A stretch of 64,000 bases of DNA from Simplicispira lacusdiani (GTDB lineage Bacteria; Pseudomonadota; Gammaproteobacteria; Burkholderiales; Burkholderiaceae_C): NCBI RefSeq assembly GCF_003604195.1, contig NZ_QXGR01000001.1, positions 372,001-436,000 on the forward strand, read 5' to 3'. Under the pieces are notes generated by a model that was given only the letters and a program-made list of their open reading frames with translations, had not been told where the DNA came from and did no database searches. Within the stretch, counting starts at the first letter, position 1. The number at the start of each line of letters is the position of its first letter. Of this stretch, positions 9,001 to 19,331 are shown one piece after another. A program made the position numbers and the translations under genes.

Positions 9001-10956
9001 TCAGAGGTTGGTCGCGCCGAGCACCTCGGACATGTCGGTCAGGCCCTGCAGCACCTTCTCGATGCCGTCCTGGCGCAGCGTGAGCATGCCGGCCTCAAGC
9101 GCCGACAGGCGCAGTTCGGAGGCCGGGGCGCGGTGGCGGATGTGGTGGCGGATGGCTTCGTCGCTGATCATCAGCTCGTGGATGCCCATGCGCCCGCGGT
9201 AGCCGTGCCCGTCGCATTCCTTGCAGCCCTGGCGGCGCCAGAGCTGCAGCTCGCCCGTGCCGCCACCGTAGTTCTTGCGCCAGCGTTCCACCAGGGCGGA
9301 TCGCCCTTCGGCGGTGTTGCCCGTGCCGCTGGCGAGGTACTGCGAGGCCATGCTCTGCAGGGTTTCGCCGTCGGCCGGAACGGCCTCGCGGCAGGCCGTG
9401 CACAGGCGCCGCACCAGGCGCTGCGCGAGGATGGCGAGCAGCGAATCGGAGAAGTTGAACGGATCGAGGCCGATCTCCAGCAGCCGCGCGATGCTCTCGG
9501 GCGCCGAGTTGGTGTGCAGGGTGGAGAGCACGAGGTGGCCGGTGAGCGAGGCCTCGATGGCGATGCGCGCGGTTTCCTCGTCGCGCATCTCTCCGATCAT
9601 GATCACGTCGGGGTCGGCGCGCAGGAAGGTGCGCATGGCGGCGGCGAAGGTCCAGCCGATGCGCGGGTTCACCTGCACCTGGCGCAGCCCGCTCTGGGTG
9701 ATTTCGATCGGGTCCTCGGCCGTCCAGATCTTGCGGCCGGCGGTGTTGATGTCGCGGATCACCGAGTGCAGCGAGGTGGTCTTGCCGCAGCCCGTGGGGC
9801 CCACCACGAGGATCAGGCCGTAGGTCTTCTTCATGATCTCGCGCATGGCCAGCAGGTTGGCGGGGCTCAACCCGATGGCATCCAGCGGCAAGGGCTTGGC
9901 GCCGGCCAGCAGGCGCAGCACCACGTCTTCGAGGCCGCGCGAGGTGGGCACGGTGACCACGCGCAGCTCCACGGGCGGGCCGCCGAAGCGCGAGAAGTCG
10001 ATCTTGCCGTCCTGGGGCTTGCGGTGCTCGGAAATGTCCATGCTGGCCATGACCTTGATGCGCGCCACCAGGGCGAAGCGAAAGCGCGCCGGCAGCTCCA
10101 GGTAGGGCGTCAGGTCGCCGTCGATGCGCAGGCGGATGCGCACGTTCTGCGGCGCGGGTTCGGTCTCGATGTGGATGTCGGACGCATGCTGGTTGATGGC
10201 CTCGTCGATGACGGAATTGATCAGCCGCACCAACGTGTTGTCGGACTCGCTCACCACATCGGCTTCCGCCGAGTCGTATTCGGTGGCGGTGCTGTTGAGG
10301 TTCTGCACCAGCTCCTGCGAGGAGGCCCGCGCGGAGCCCTGCATGCGGCTGCCATTGCCGTTGCCGGAGGCGCCATTGCCCCGCTTGGGCGACTTGGACT
10401 GGTCGCCAGTGTGGATGCTGTAGGCCCGGGAGATGGCGGGCCCCAGGCTGCCCGGCGCCGCCTGCATGGGGATCAGGCGGCGCTGCGTCAGGAAGCGCAG
10501 TTCGTCGAGCAGCACCCGGTCGAAGGGGTCGGCCATGAGCAGCACCAGCGAGTCCTCGCGCGTCAGCAGCGGCAGCACGGACTCGCGCTCGGCCACGGTA
10601 CGCGGCACCAGGGCCAGCGCCGGCGCCTCGGGTACGAGGTGTGCTGGATCGACCATGTATTCGCCCAGCCAGGTGGAGATGACCTGCCGCAGCTGGTCCT
10701 GCGTCAGGTCGTGCTGCTCGACCAGGATCTGGCCGATGGGGCGGTCACGCCCCTTGTCCCGTTCCAGCCGCTGCATCTGCAGGCTGCTGGCGAGCGCGGA
10801 TGGCGTGATCAGCCCCGCGTGCAGCAGGGCCTCGCCCAGGTGGCGTGCCTTGCCGATGACCGGGTGCGGCGTGGTGAGCAGCTTCCACAGGGCCTCTGTG
10901 CTGTCCGGCTGGATGCACTCGGGCAGCGACAGGTCCTGATCGGTGGGGGCGGTCAT
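9001..10956 (-). CDS. GspE/PilB-type secretion or pilus assembly ATPase
   Basis: Cytoplasmic hexameric ATPase of 651 residues of the type II secretion/type IV pilus class. An N-terminal MshEN/T2SSE_N-like region leads into a Gly/Asn/Ser-rich linker (about 190-215). The catalytic core has GPTGCGKTTS (about 382-391), the Asp-box GEMRDEETA and the His-box STLHTNSAPES. A zinc-knuckle is formed by CTAC (about 519) and CKEC (about 579). The start ATG lies three bases after the xthA stop, so the genes are probably cotranscribed. No other pilus or secretion genes adjoin it. A second paralogue lies at 45.1-47.5 kb. Confidence 0.9.
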   Translation of the reverse strand: MTAPTDQDLSLPECIQPDSTEALWKLLTTPHPVIGKARHLGEALLHAGLITPSALASSLQMQRLERDKGRDRPIGQILVEQHDLTQDQLRQVISTWLGEYMVDPAHLVPEAPALALVPRTVAERESVLPLLTREDSLVLLMADPFDRVLLDELRFLTQRRLIPMQAAPGSLGPAISRAYSIHTGDQSKSPKRGNGASGNGNGSRMQGSARASSQELVQNLNSTATEYDSAEADVVSESDNTLVRLINSVIDEAINQHASDIHIETEPAPQNVRIRLRIDGDLTPYLELPARFRFALVARIKVMASMDISEHRKPQDGKIDFSRFGGPPVELRVVTVPTSRGLEDVVLRLLAGAKPLPLDAIGLSPANLLAMREIMKKTYGLILVVGPTGCGKTTSLHSVIRDINTAGRKIWTAEDPIEITQSGLRQVQVNPRIGWTFAAAMRTFLRADPDVIMIGEMRDEETARIAIEASLTGHLVLSTLHTNSAPESIARLLEIGLDPFNFSDSLLAILAQRLVRRLCTACREAVPADGETLQSMASQYLASGTGNTAEGRSALVERWRKNYGGGTGELQLWRRQGCKECDGHGYRGRMGIHELMISDEAIRHHIRHRAPASELRLSALEAGMLTLRQDGIEKVLQGLTDMSEVLGATNL

Positions 10957-10959
10957 GGG

Positions 10960-11775
10960 TTAAAGCGTGAAGTCGTAATCCACGGTGATGGGTGCATGGT
11001 CGGAGAATTTCTCTCCTTTGTAAATGTGCTCCGCGCGGGCCAGGGCCGCCAGTGCCGGCGTGGCCAGGTGGTAATCCAGACGCCACCCCACATTGTTGGC
11101 GTAGGCCTGCCCCCGGTTGCTCCACCAGGTGTAGGCGGTGTCGGTGGTGTCGGGCCGCAGCCGGCGGTACACGTCCACCAGGCCGCCGCCCGGATCGGTT
11201 GTGTGCAACACTTTTGTCATCCAGGCGCGCTCTTCGGGCAGGAAGCCGCTGTTCTTCTGGTTGCTGCGCCAGTTCTTCAGGTCGATCTGCTGGTGCGCGA
11301 TGTTGACGTCGCCGCACAGGATGAACTCGCGCTGGCCCTTGGCCTGCATGAGGTGGGGGTGGAAGGCGTCGAGGAAGCGGAATTTCGCCTGCTGGCGATC
11401 CTCGCCCGACGAGCCGCTGGGGAAGTAGGCGCTGATGATCGAGAGCTTGCGCGCCGGGGTGTCGAAGCGCAGCTCCAGGTAGCGCCCTTCGGCATCGAAT
11501 TCCTCCGAGCCGAAGCCCGCGATCACCTCGCTGGGCTCGTGCCGGGTGTAGATGCCGACGCCGGAATAGCCCTTCTTCTGGGCGAAGTGGAAATGGCCCT
11601 GCAGTCCGGCCAGCCGCTCGAAGCGGCCCGCGATATCGGCCGCCTGGGCCTTGACTTCCTGCACGCAAATACAATCCGGCGCGGTGGCGGCGATCCACGG
11701 CTCCACGCCCTTGCTGGTGGCGGAGCGGATACCGTTGAGGTTGAGGCTGGTTAACTTGAACAAGGAATTTCCCAT
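10960..11775 (-). CDS. xthA: Exodeoxyribonuclease III
   Basis: DNA repair exonuclease/AP endonuclease of 271 residues in the exonuclease-endonuclease-phosphatase fold. Visible catalytic elements are the LNLNGIRSA asparagine, the VQEVKA glutamate, GDVNIAH and the terminal SDHAPI histidine. I chose the ATG at 11775 (MGNSLFKLTSLNLNG). It has no clear Shine-Dalgarno sequence, and a TTG a few codons further in is possible. The ATG shares the CATG of the divergent pyrE start. The GspE-type ATPase follows three bases after the stop. Confidence 0.9.
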   Translation of the reverse strand: MGNSLFKLTSLNLNGIRSATSKGVEPWIAATAPDCICVQEVKAQAADIAGRFERLAGLQGHFHFAQKKGYSGVGIYTRHEPSEVIAGFGSEEFDAEGRYLELRFDTPARKLSIISAYFPSGSSGEDRQQAKFRFLDAFHPHLMQAKGQREFILCGDVNIAHQQIDLKNWRSNQKNSGFLPEERAWMTKVLHTTDPGGGLVDVYRRLRPDTTDTAYTWWSNRGQAYANNVGWRLDYHLATPALAALARAEHIYKGEKFSDHAPITVDYDFTL

Positions 11776-12472
11776 GGTGGATGTTGGCGCGCAAACCGGG
11801 GCGGGGGGCGATCTGGCGCAGGATTTCGTGCGTTTCGCGGTGGAATCCGGTGTCTTGCGGTTTGGTGAATTCAAGACCAAGGCCGGCCGGCTGAGCCCCT
11901 ATTTCTTCAACGCCGGCTTGTTCGATGATGGCGCCAAGATGGGCCGTCTCGCGGAATTCTATGCAAAAGCCCTGCTGGCCAGTGGCATTGAATTCGACAT
12001 GGTGTTCGGCCCGGCCTACAAGGGCATTCCGCTGGCCGCGACCGTGGCCGTGGAGCTGGCGCGGCTGGGCCGCAACGTGCCCTTTGCCTACAACCGCAAG
12101 GAGGCCAAGGACCATGGCGAGGGCGGCACCCTGGTGGGCGCGCCGCTCCAGGGGCGCGTGCTCATCGTGGACGACGTGATGTCGGCCGGCACGGCGGCGC
12201 GCGAGTCCATCGCCCTCATCCGGGCCGCGGGCGCCACGCCCCATGCCGTGGCCATCGCACTGGACCGGCAGGAGAAAGCCACCGAGAATGGGCAGGATGT
12301 GGCGCACAGCGCCGTGCAGTACGTGCGCAACCAGCTCGGACTCCAGGTCTGTGCCATTGCCACGTTGGCAGACTTATTGCAGTATCTGTCCCGTAGTGGG
12401 GGCACGGACATGGCGGCCCACCGCGATCGGGTGCTGGCCTACCGCCAGCGTTATGGCGTCGAGGAAGGATGA
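11774..12472 (+). CDS. pyrE: Orotate phosphoribosyltransferase
   Basis: Pyrimidine biosynthesis enzyme of 232 residues that joins orotate and PRPP to give OMP. The PRPP-binding loop is VLIVDDVMSAGTAARES. Upstream family segments include GRLSPYFFNAGLF and the FGPAYKGIPLA motif. The ATG at 11774 has AAGGA eight bases before it. This supports it over the longer frame, whose extra residues are antisense to xthA. The first bases overlap the xthA start codon on the other strand. The promoter must lie inside the xthA coding sequence. Confidence 0.94.
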   Translation: MVDVGAQTGAGGDLAQDFVRFAVESGVLRFGEFKTKAGRLSPYFFNAGLFDDGAKMGRLAEFYAKALLASGIEFDMVFGPAYKGIPLAATVAVELARLGRNVPFAYNRKEAKDHGEGGTLVGAPLQGRVLIVDDVMSAGTAARESIALIRAAGATPHAVAIALDRQEKATENGQDVAHSAVQYVRNQLGLQVCAIATLADLLQYLSRSGGTDMAAHRDRVLAYRQRYGVEEG

Positions 12473-12476
12473 CACC

Positions 12477-13154
12477 TTGAAAAGCATGGCGTGGAGGATG
12501 GGTGCGGGCAGCGTGCTGGCCAGCCTGTGCATGGCCGTGGCCGCCCAGAACACCCCGGGCACCACCAGCATTTACTCCTGCGTGGACAGCCAGGGGCGCA
12601 AGCTCACCTCGGACCGGCCCATCCGCGAGTGCATCGACCGCGAACAACGGGAACTGAGCCCTTCGGGGACCGTGCGCCGCGTCATCGGCCCCACCCTCAC
12701 GGCCCAGGAGCGCGCGGCCCAGGAGGCCCAGCGCCGCAAGGAACAGGAGGAGCAGGCACGCCTGGCCGAGGAGCGCCGGCGCGAGCGTGTCTTGCTGGCG
12801 CGCTACCCCGACAAGGCGGCGCACGATGCCGAGCGCGCCAACACCATCGCCCAGGTGGACGAGGTGGCGGCCACGGCCGCCAAGCGCATCGTCGACCTGC
12901 AGGCCCGGCGCAAGACGCTGGACCAGGAAATGGAGTTCTACCGCAAGGACCCGGCCAAGGCCCCCATGACGCTGCGCCGGCAACTGGCCGAGAACGACGA
13001 GGAGGTGCTGGAGCAGAAGCGCTTCATCGCCGGGCAGGACCAGGAAAAGCGCCGCATCCACCAGCGTTTCGACGAGGAACTGGCGCAACTGCGACGCCTG
13101 TGGGCCAGCCAGGGCGCCGTGCCGCACGTGCCCGGCATCGACCCCACCCGCTGA
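12477..13154 (+). CDS. DUF4124-type exported protein with coiled coil
   Basis: Protein of unknown function, 225 residues. A signal peptide (about 1-24, ending VAAQ) precedes a short DUF4124-like segment containing TTSIYSCVDSQGRKLTSDRP. A long Glu/Arg/Gln-rich coiled coil follows (about 75-200). A TTG start at 12477 is supported by GAGGAAGG eight bases upstream. An ATG three codons later (12486) is the alternative. It starts five bases after the pyrE stop and is probably cotranscribed with it. Periplasmic location is inferred. It converges on gatB. Confidence 0.8.
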   Translation: MKSMAWRMGAGSVLASLCMAVAAQNTPGTTSIYSCVDSQGRKLTSDRPIRECIDREQRELSPSGTVRRVIGPTLTAQERAAQEAQRRKEQEEQARLAEERRRERVLLARYPDKAAHDAERANTIAQVDEVAATAAKRIVDLQARRKTLDQEMEFYRKDPAKAPMTLRRQLAENDEEVLEQKRFIAGQDQEKRRIHQRFDEELAQLRRLWASQGAVPHVPGIDPTR

Positions 13155-13187
13155 CAGGCGCCGGCCGCGCCCGCCAGCGCACGTTTC

Positions 13188-14636
13188 TTAGGCGCCCAGG
13201 CGGGCGCGCAGCAGGTCGGTGGCCTGCTGGGGATTGGCCTTGCCCTTGCTGGCCTTCATGACCTGGCCCACCAGGGCGTTGAACGCCTTGTCCTTGCCGG
13301 CCTTGAACTGCGCCACGTTGTCGGGGTTGGCGGCGATCACCTCGTCGACGATCTTCTCCAGCGCACCGCTGTCGTTCATCTGCTTGAGGCCCTTGGCCTC
13401 GATGACGGCGTCCACATCGCTGGCTTCGCCGGTCCACAGCGCGTCGAACACCTGCTTGGCGGCGTTGTTGCTGATGGTGCCATCAGCGATGCGCTGGACC
13501 AGCGCCGCGAGCTGCTGCGCGGACACGGGGGCCTGCTCGATGCCGATCTCGCCCGTGTTCAGGCGGCGTGACACCTCGCCCATGATCCAGTTGCTGGCCA
13601 GCTTGGCCTGGCCGCTGGCCCGGGCGGCGGCTTCGAAATAGGCCGCCATGGCCTTGCTCTGCGTGAGCGTGGTCGCGTCGTACTCGGGCAGGCCGTAGTC
13701 CTGCACGAAGCGCGCGGCCATGGCGCGGGGCAGCTCGGTCATCTGCGCGCGCGTGCTCTCCACCCACTCGGGCGCGATCACCAGCGGCGGCAGGTCCGGG
13801 TCGGGGAAGTAGCGGTAGTCGGCCGCGTCTTCCTTGGTGCGCATGGCGCGCGTCTCGCCCGTGTCGGGGTTGAACAGCACGGTGGCCTGCTCGATCGCGC
13901 GGCCGTCCTCCAGCTCCTCGATCTGCCAGCGGATCTCGTAGTCGATCGCCTGCTGCATGAATTTGAAGCTGTTGAGGTTCTTGATCTCGCGGCGCGTGCC
14001 CAGCGGCTGGCCGGGCTTGCGCACCGAGACGTTGGCGTCGCAACGGAACGAGCCCTCCTGCATGTTGCCGTCGCAGATGCCGATCCAGGTGACGATCTTG
14101 TGCAGCTCCTTGGCGTAGGCCACGGCCTCCTCGGTGGAACGCATGTCCGGCTCGGTGACGATCTCCAGCAGCGGCGTGCCCGCGCGGTTGAGGTCGATGC
14201 CGCTCATGCCGTGGAATTCCTCGTGCAGCGACTTGCCGGCGTCTTCCTCCAGGTGGGCGCGCACCAAGCGCACGGTCTTTTGCTCGTCGCCGAGGAAGAA
14301 GCTCACCTCGCCGCCCTGCACCACCGGGATCTCGAACTGGCTGATCTGGTAGCCCTTGGGCAGGTCGGGGTAGAAGTAGTTCTTGCGCGCGAAGATGCTC
14401 TTGGGCGCGATGTGCGAGCCCAGGGCCAGGCCCAGCTTGATCGCGCAGGCCACGGCCTCGCGGTTCATCACGGGCAGGGTGCCGGGCAGGGCCAGGTCCA
14501 CGGCGCAGGCCTGGGTGTTGGGCTCGGCGCCGAAGGCGGTGCTGGCGCGGCTGAAGATCTTGCTGTGCGTGGCCAGCTGGGTGTGGGTCTCGAAGCCGAT
14601 GACGACTTCGTAACCGTGGATCAGTTTCGCAGACAT
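13188..14636 (-). CDS. gatB: Asp/Glu-tRNA amidotransferase subunit B
   Basis: Subunit B of GatCAB, which converts misacylated Asp-tRNA(Asn) and/or Glu-tRNA(Gln) to the amide forms; 482 residues. It starts with [13 protein letters not shown], then shows the kinase-like cradle with [19 protein letters not shown] and DANVSVR. The C-terminal YqeY-like tail binds the tRNA. It is the last gene of gatC-gatA-gatB. It is separated from gatA by a 113-base spacer that consists mostly of repeat A, an unusual gap within this operon. Confidence 0.96.
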   Translation of the reverse strand: MSAKLIHGYEVVIGFETHTQLATHSKIFSRASTAFGAEPNTQACAVDLALPGTLPVMNREAVACAIKLGLALGSHIAPKSIFARKNYFYPDLPKGYQISQFEIPVVQGGEVSFFLGDEQKTVRLVRAHLEEDAGKSLHEEFHGMSGIDLNRAGTPLLEIVTEPDMRSTEEAVAYAKELHKIVTWIGICDGNMQEGSFRCDANVSVRKPGQPLGTRREIKNLNSFKFMQQAIDYEIRWQIEELEDGRAIEQATVLFNPDTGETRAMRTKEDAADYRYFPDPDLPPLVIAPEWVESTRAQMTELPRAMAARFVQDYGLPEYDATTLTQSKAMAAYFEAAARASGQAKLASNWIMGEVSRRLNTGEIGIEQAPVSAQQLAALVQRIADGTISNNAAKQVFDALWTGEASDVDAVIEAKGLKQMNDSGALEKIVDEVIAANPDNVAQFKAGKDKAFNALVGQVMKASKGKANPQQATDLLRARLGA

Positions 14637-14652
14637 GGGTAGCTGTCCTTGG

Positions 14653-14749
14653 CTATCAAAAAGAGGAGCTGCTGGCGCTTGATTGGTAATGCTTTCAGCA
14701 TGATTTGGTGCTGAATTACCCGTTCATAAAGCGCAAGCAGCTATGGTTT

Positions 14750-14752
<3 letters not shown>
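14653..14752 (-). repeat. Dispersed repeat family A, copy 3 (double or composite)
   Basis: Two family-A-like stretches back to back between gatA and gatB: GAGCTGCTGGCGCTT near 14667 and TTCATAAAGCGCAAGCAGCTAT near 14723. They end at the gatA stop codon. The element splits an operon that is usually tightly packed. Confidence 0.55.
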
Positions 14753-16237
<1,485 letters not shown>

Positions 16238-16244
16238 GCGGGGC

Positions 16245-16544
16245 TCACTCGATCACTTTGGGAACCAGGAACAGGCCGCGCTCGACGGCCGGCGCGCTCT
16301 TCTGGTTGGCTTCGCGCTGGTCGGGCTCGCTGGCCACGTCGTCGCGCAGGCGCAGGGCGATGTCCTGGATGGCGGCGACCGGGTGCGCCAGGGGCTCGAT
16401 GCCCGCGGTATCCACAGCGCGCATCTTCTCCACGATGTCGAAAAAGCCGTTCAATTGCGTGAGCATGCGCTCACTTTCGTTGGGGCTGAGTTCAAGCCGC
16501 GCCAGATGGGCGATGCGGCCGATGTCCTGGGATGTCAGTGCCAT
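16245..16544 (-). CDS. gatC: Asp/Glu-tRNA amidotransferase subunit C
   Basis: Small stabilising subunit of GatCAB, 99 residues. It begins with [19 protein letters not shown] and carries [18 protein letters not shown], both typical of GatC, which wraps round the GatA/GatB interface. It is the first gene of the operon and divergent from mreB. A candidate promoter lies about 80 bases upstream. Confidence 0.95.
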   Translation of the reverse strand: MALTSQDIGRIAHLARLELSPNESERMLTQLNGFFDIVEKMRAVDTAGIEPLAHPVAAIQDIALRLRDDVASEPDQREANQKSAPAVERGLFLVPKVIE

Positions 16545-16748
16545 AGGGGGTCTTAGCCTCGGAAACCGGATGTAAAGCTCGGGATGCGGGCATTCCGGGG
16601 GGAGTTATTCACAGGGGATGCGGTATTATCCCGCCTTTGCCGCAACACACCGCAATTGGCAGGATGTTGTGCGCAAAAGAGCCAGTTTAGATGCCACAAA
16701 CCGGCGATGGCAGGCCGAAGCGCATGCCGTGCCCGAGAGGATTTTTGA
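16545..16748. promoter_or_regulatory. Divergent gatCAB / mreBCD promoter region
   Basis: A 204-base spacer between two operons of essential genes. On the minus strand a GATAAT -10 box (complement of 16625-16630) with a TTGCGG about 19 bases upstream is a fair promoter for gatCAB. On the plus strand I see no convincing sigma-70 pair for mreB. Its ribosome site GAGAGGA (16736-16742) is clear. The remainder is GC-rich and unremarkable. Confidence 0.45.
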
Positions 16749-17792
<1,044 letters not shown>

Positions 17793-17832
17793 GGGCGCCA
17801 GGACCCGCCCCCGCAGGTCCCGCCCTAGAACC

Positions 17833-18756
17833 ATGCCGCTTGGAACCCTGGACCGCAGCGCCCCCTCCTTTTTCAGGCAGGGGCCGTCGGCCCTTTCCCA
17901 GCTCGTCCTGTACAGCGCCTTGGCGCTGTTTTTGATGGTGGCCGACGCGCGCTTTCGCGTCACGGACCCGCTGCGCAAGGCCGTGGCCACGGTGCTGTAC
18001 CCGGCCCAGTGGCTCATGCTCAAGCCGGTCGAGCTGGCCGGCCATGGCGCCGGCTACTTCCAGTCCCTGCAGACCGCGCGCCAGGAGACCGACCAGGCGC
18101 GCAAGCAGTTGGCCCTGATGTCGCAGCGCGCCAACCAGGGCGACCAGTTGGCGCAGGAGAACGACCGCCTGCGCCAGTTGCTGGGCCTGCGCGAGCGCCT
18201 GCAGGTGCCTGCCCAGGTGGCGCAGATCCTCTACGACACCGCCGATCCCTATTCGCGCCGCGTGGTGGTGGACCAGGGCCAGAACGCCGGCGTGGTGCTG
18301 GGCTCGCCCGTGCTCGACGGTGCCGGCATCCTGGGGCAGGTGACGCGGGTCTATCCCTTCGTGAGCGAGATCACCCTGCTCATCGACCGCGAGCAGACCA
18401 TTCCCGTGCTCAACCTGCGCACCGGCGCGCGCGGCGTGGCCTATGGCGATCCGGTGGCCAGCCACGGCGGCGGCATGGAGCTGCGCTTCGTCTCGGCCAA
18501 TGCCGATGTGCAGGAGGGCGACCTGCTCACCACCAGCGGCCTGGACGGCGTGTACCCGCCGGGCCTGCCGGTGGCGCGCGTGGTGCGCGTGGAGCGCCGC
18601 GCCGACTCGGCCTTCGCGCGCATCTATTGCGATCCGGTGGCGGCCATCCAGAGCGCGCGCCACGTCATGTTGCTGCAGCCCGTGGCCGGCCAGCTGCCGC
18701 AAAAGCCGGAGCCGGTGGCGGCCGAGCCCGTGATCCGCAAGAAAGGCCGCAAATGA
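17833..18756 (+). CDS. mreC: Rod-shape-determining protein MreC
   Basis: Bitopic inner-membrane protein of 307 residues. A membrane helix at about 17-35 precedes a periplasmic coiled coil (about 70-110, Gln/Glu-rich). The beta-domain follows and binds PBP2 and other elongasome parts. Segments such as VVVDQGQNAGV and LLTTSGLDGVYPPGLPV are typical. It lies 40 bases after mreB. No strong Shine-Dalgarno sequence is seen before the ATG, which may matter for stoichiometry. Confidence 0.94.
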   Translation: MPLGTLDRSAPSFFRQGPSALSQLVLYSALALFLMVADARFRVTDPLRKAVATVLYPAQWLMLKPVELAGHGAGYFQSLQTARQETDQARKQLALMSQRANQGDQLAQENDRLRQLLGLRERLQVPAQVAQILYDTADPYSRRVVVDQGQNAGVVLGSPVLDGAGILGQVTRVYPFVSEITLLIDREQTIPVLNLRTGARGVAYGDPVASHGGGMELRFVSANADVQEGDLLTTSGLDGVYPPGLPVARVVRVERRADSAFARIYCDPVAAIQSARHVMLLQPVAGQLPQKPEPVAAEPVIRKKGRK

Positions 18757-18802
18757 AGGTCTGCAGCAAGCTGGGCAGGCAGCCCGAAGGCGGAGGACGA
18801 GC

Positions 18803-19318
18803 ATGATCATGCCGCGTGGGCAGCAGCTGCTGCTGCCCGTCAACCCGGTGTTCATCGGCGCCAGCCTGGTGGCTGCGCTGGCCTTCAACATGCTGCCGCT
18901 CGGGCGCGTGGCCTGGACGCCGGACGTGCTGGTGCTGCTGCTCGCGTTCTGGGGCGTTCACCAGCCCTTGCGCGTGGGCATGGGCCTGGCGTTTGCGCTG
19001 GGGCTGTGCATGGACGTGCAGCAATCGGCCCTGCTCGGCCAGCACGCGCTGGCCTACACCGTGCTGATGTATGGCACGCGCATGACGCACCGGCGCGTGC
19101 TTTGGTTCCGGCCGTGGTCGCAGGCGCTGCAGATGATCGGGCTGTTCGCGCTCGCCCACGCGGTGCAGGTGGTGATCGGCCTGTTCTCGGGGGGCGGGCT
19201 GCCGGGGCTCGGCGTGGTCGTGGCACCGCTGCTGGAGGCCCTGCTCTGGCCGCTGGCCAGCTGGGTGCTGTTGGCGCCGCAGCGGCGCGCGCCCGACCAC
19301 AACGAGAACCGCCCCTGA
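18803..19318 (+). CDS. mreD: Rod-shape-determining protein MreD
   Basis: Polytopic inner-membrane elongasome subunit of 171 residues with about five helices. The start MIMPRGQQLLLPVNP is preceded by GGAGGACGAGC, a strong ribosome site. The segments WTPDVLVLLLAFW and GLCMDVQQSALLGQHALAY match the family. It is coupled to mrdA with a 13-base gap. Confidence 0.93.
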   Translation: MIMPRGQQLLLPVNPVFIGASLVAALAFNMLPLGRVAWTPDVLVLLLAFWGVHQPLRVGMGLAFALGLCMDVQQSALLGQHALAYTVLMYGTRMTHRRVLWFRPWSQALQMIGLFALAHAVQVVIGLFSGGGLPGLGVVVAPLLEALLWPLASWVLLAPQRRAPDHNENRP

Positions 19319-19331
19319 TGGGCTGGCTGCC

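Noticed and set aside
7825-11754. 1309-codon open frame on the plus strand
   Set aside because: Antisense to rhtA, the GspE-type gene and xthA. His/Gln/Arg-rich composition is typical of a GC-rich shadow frame.
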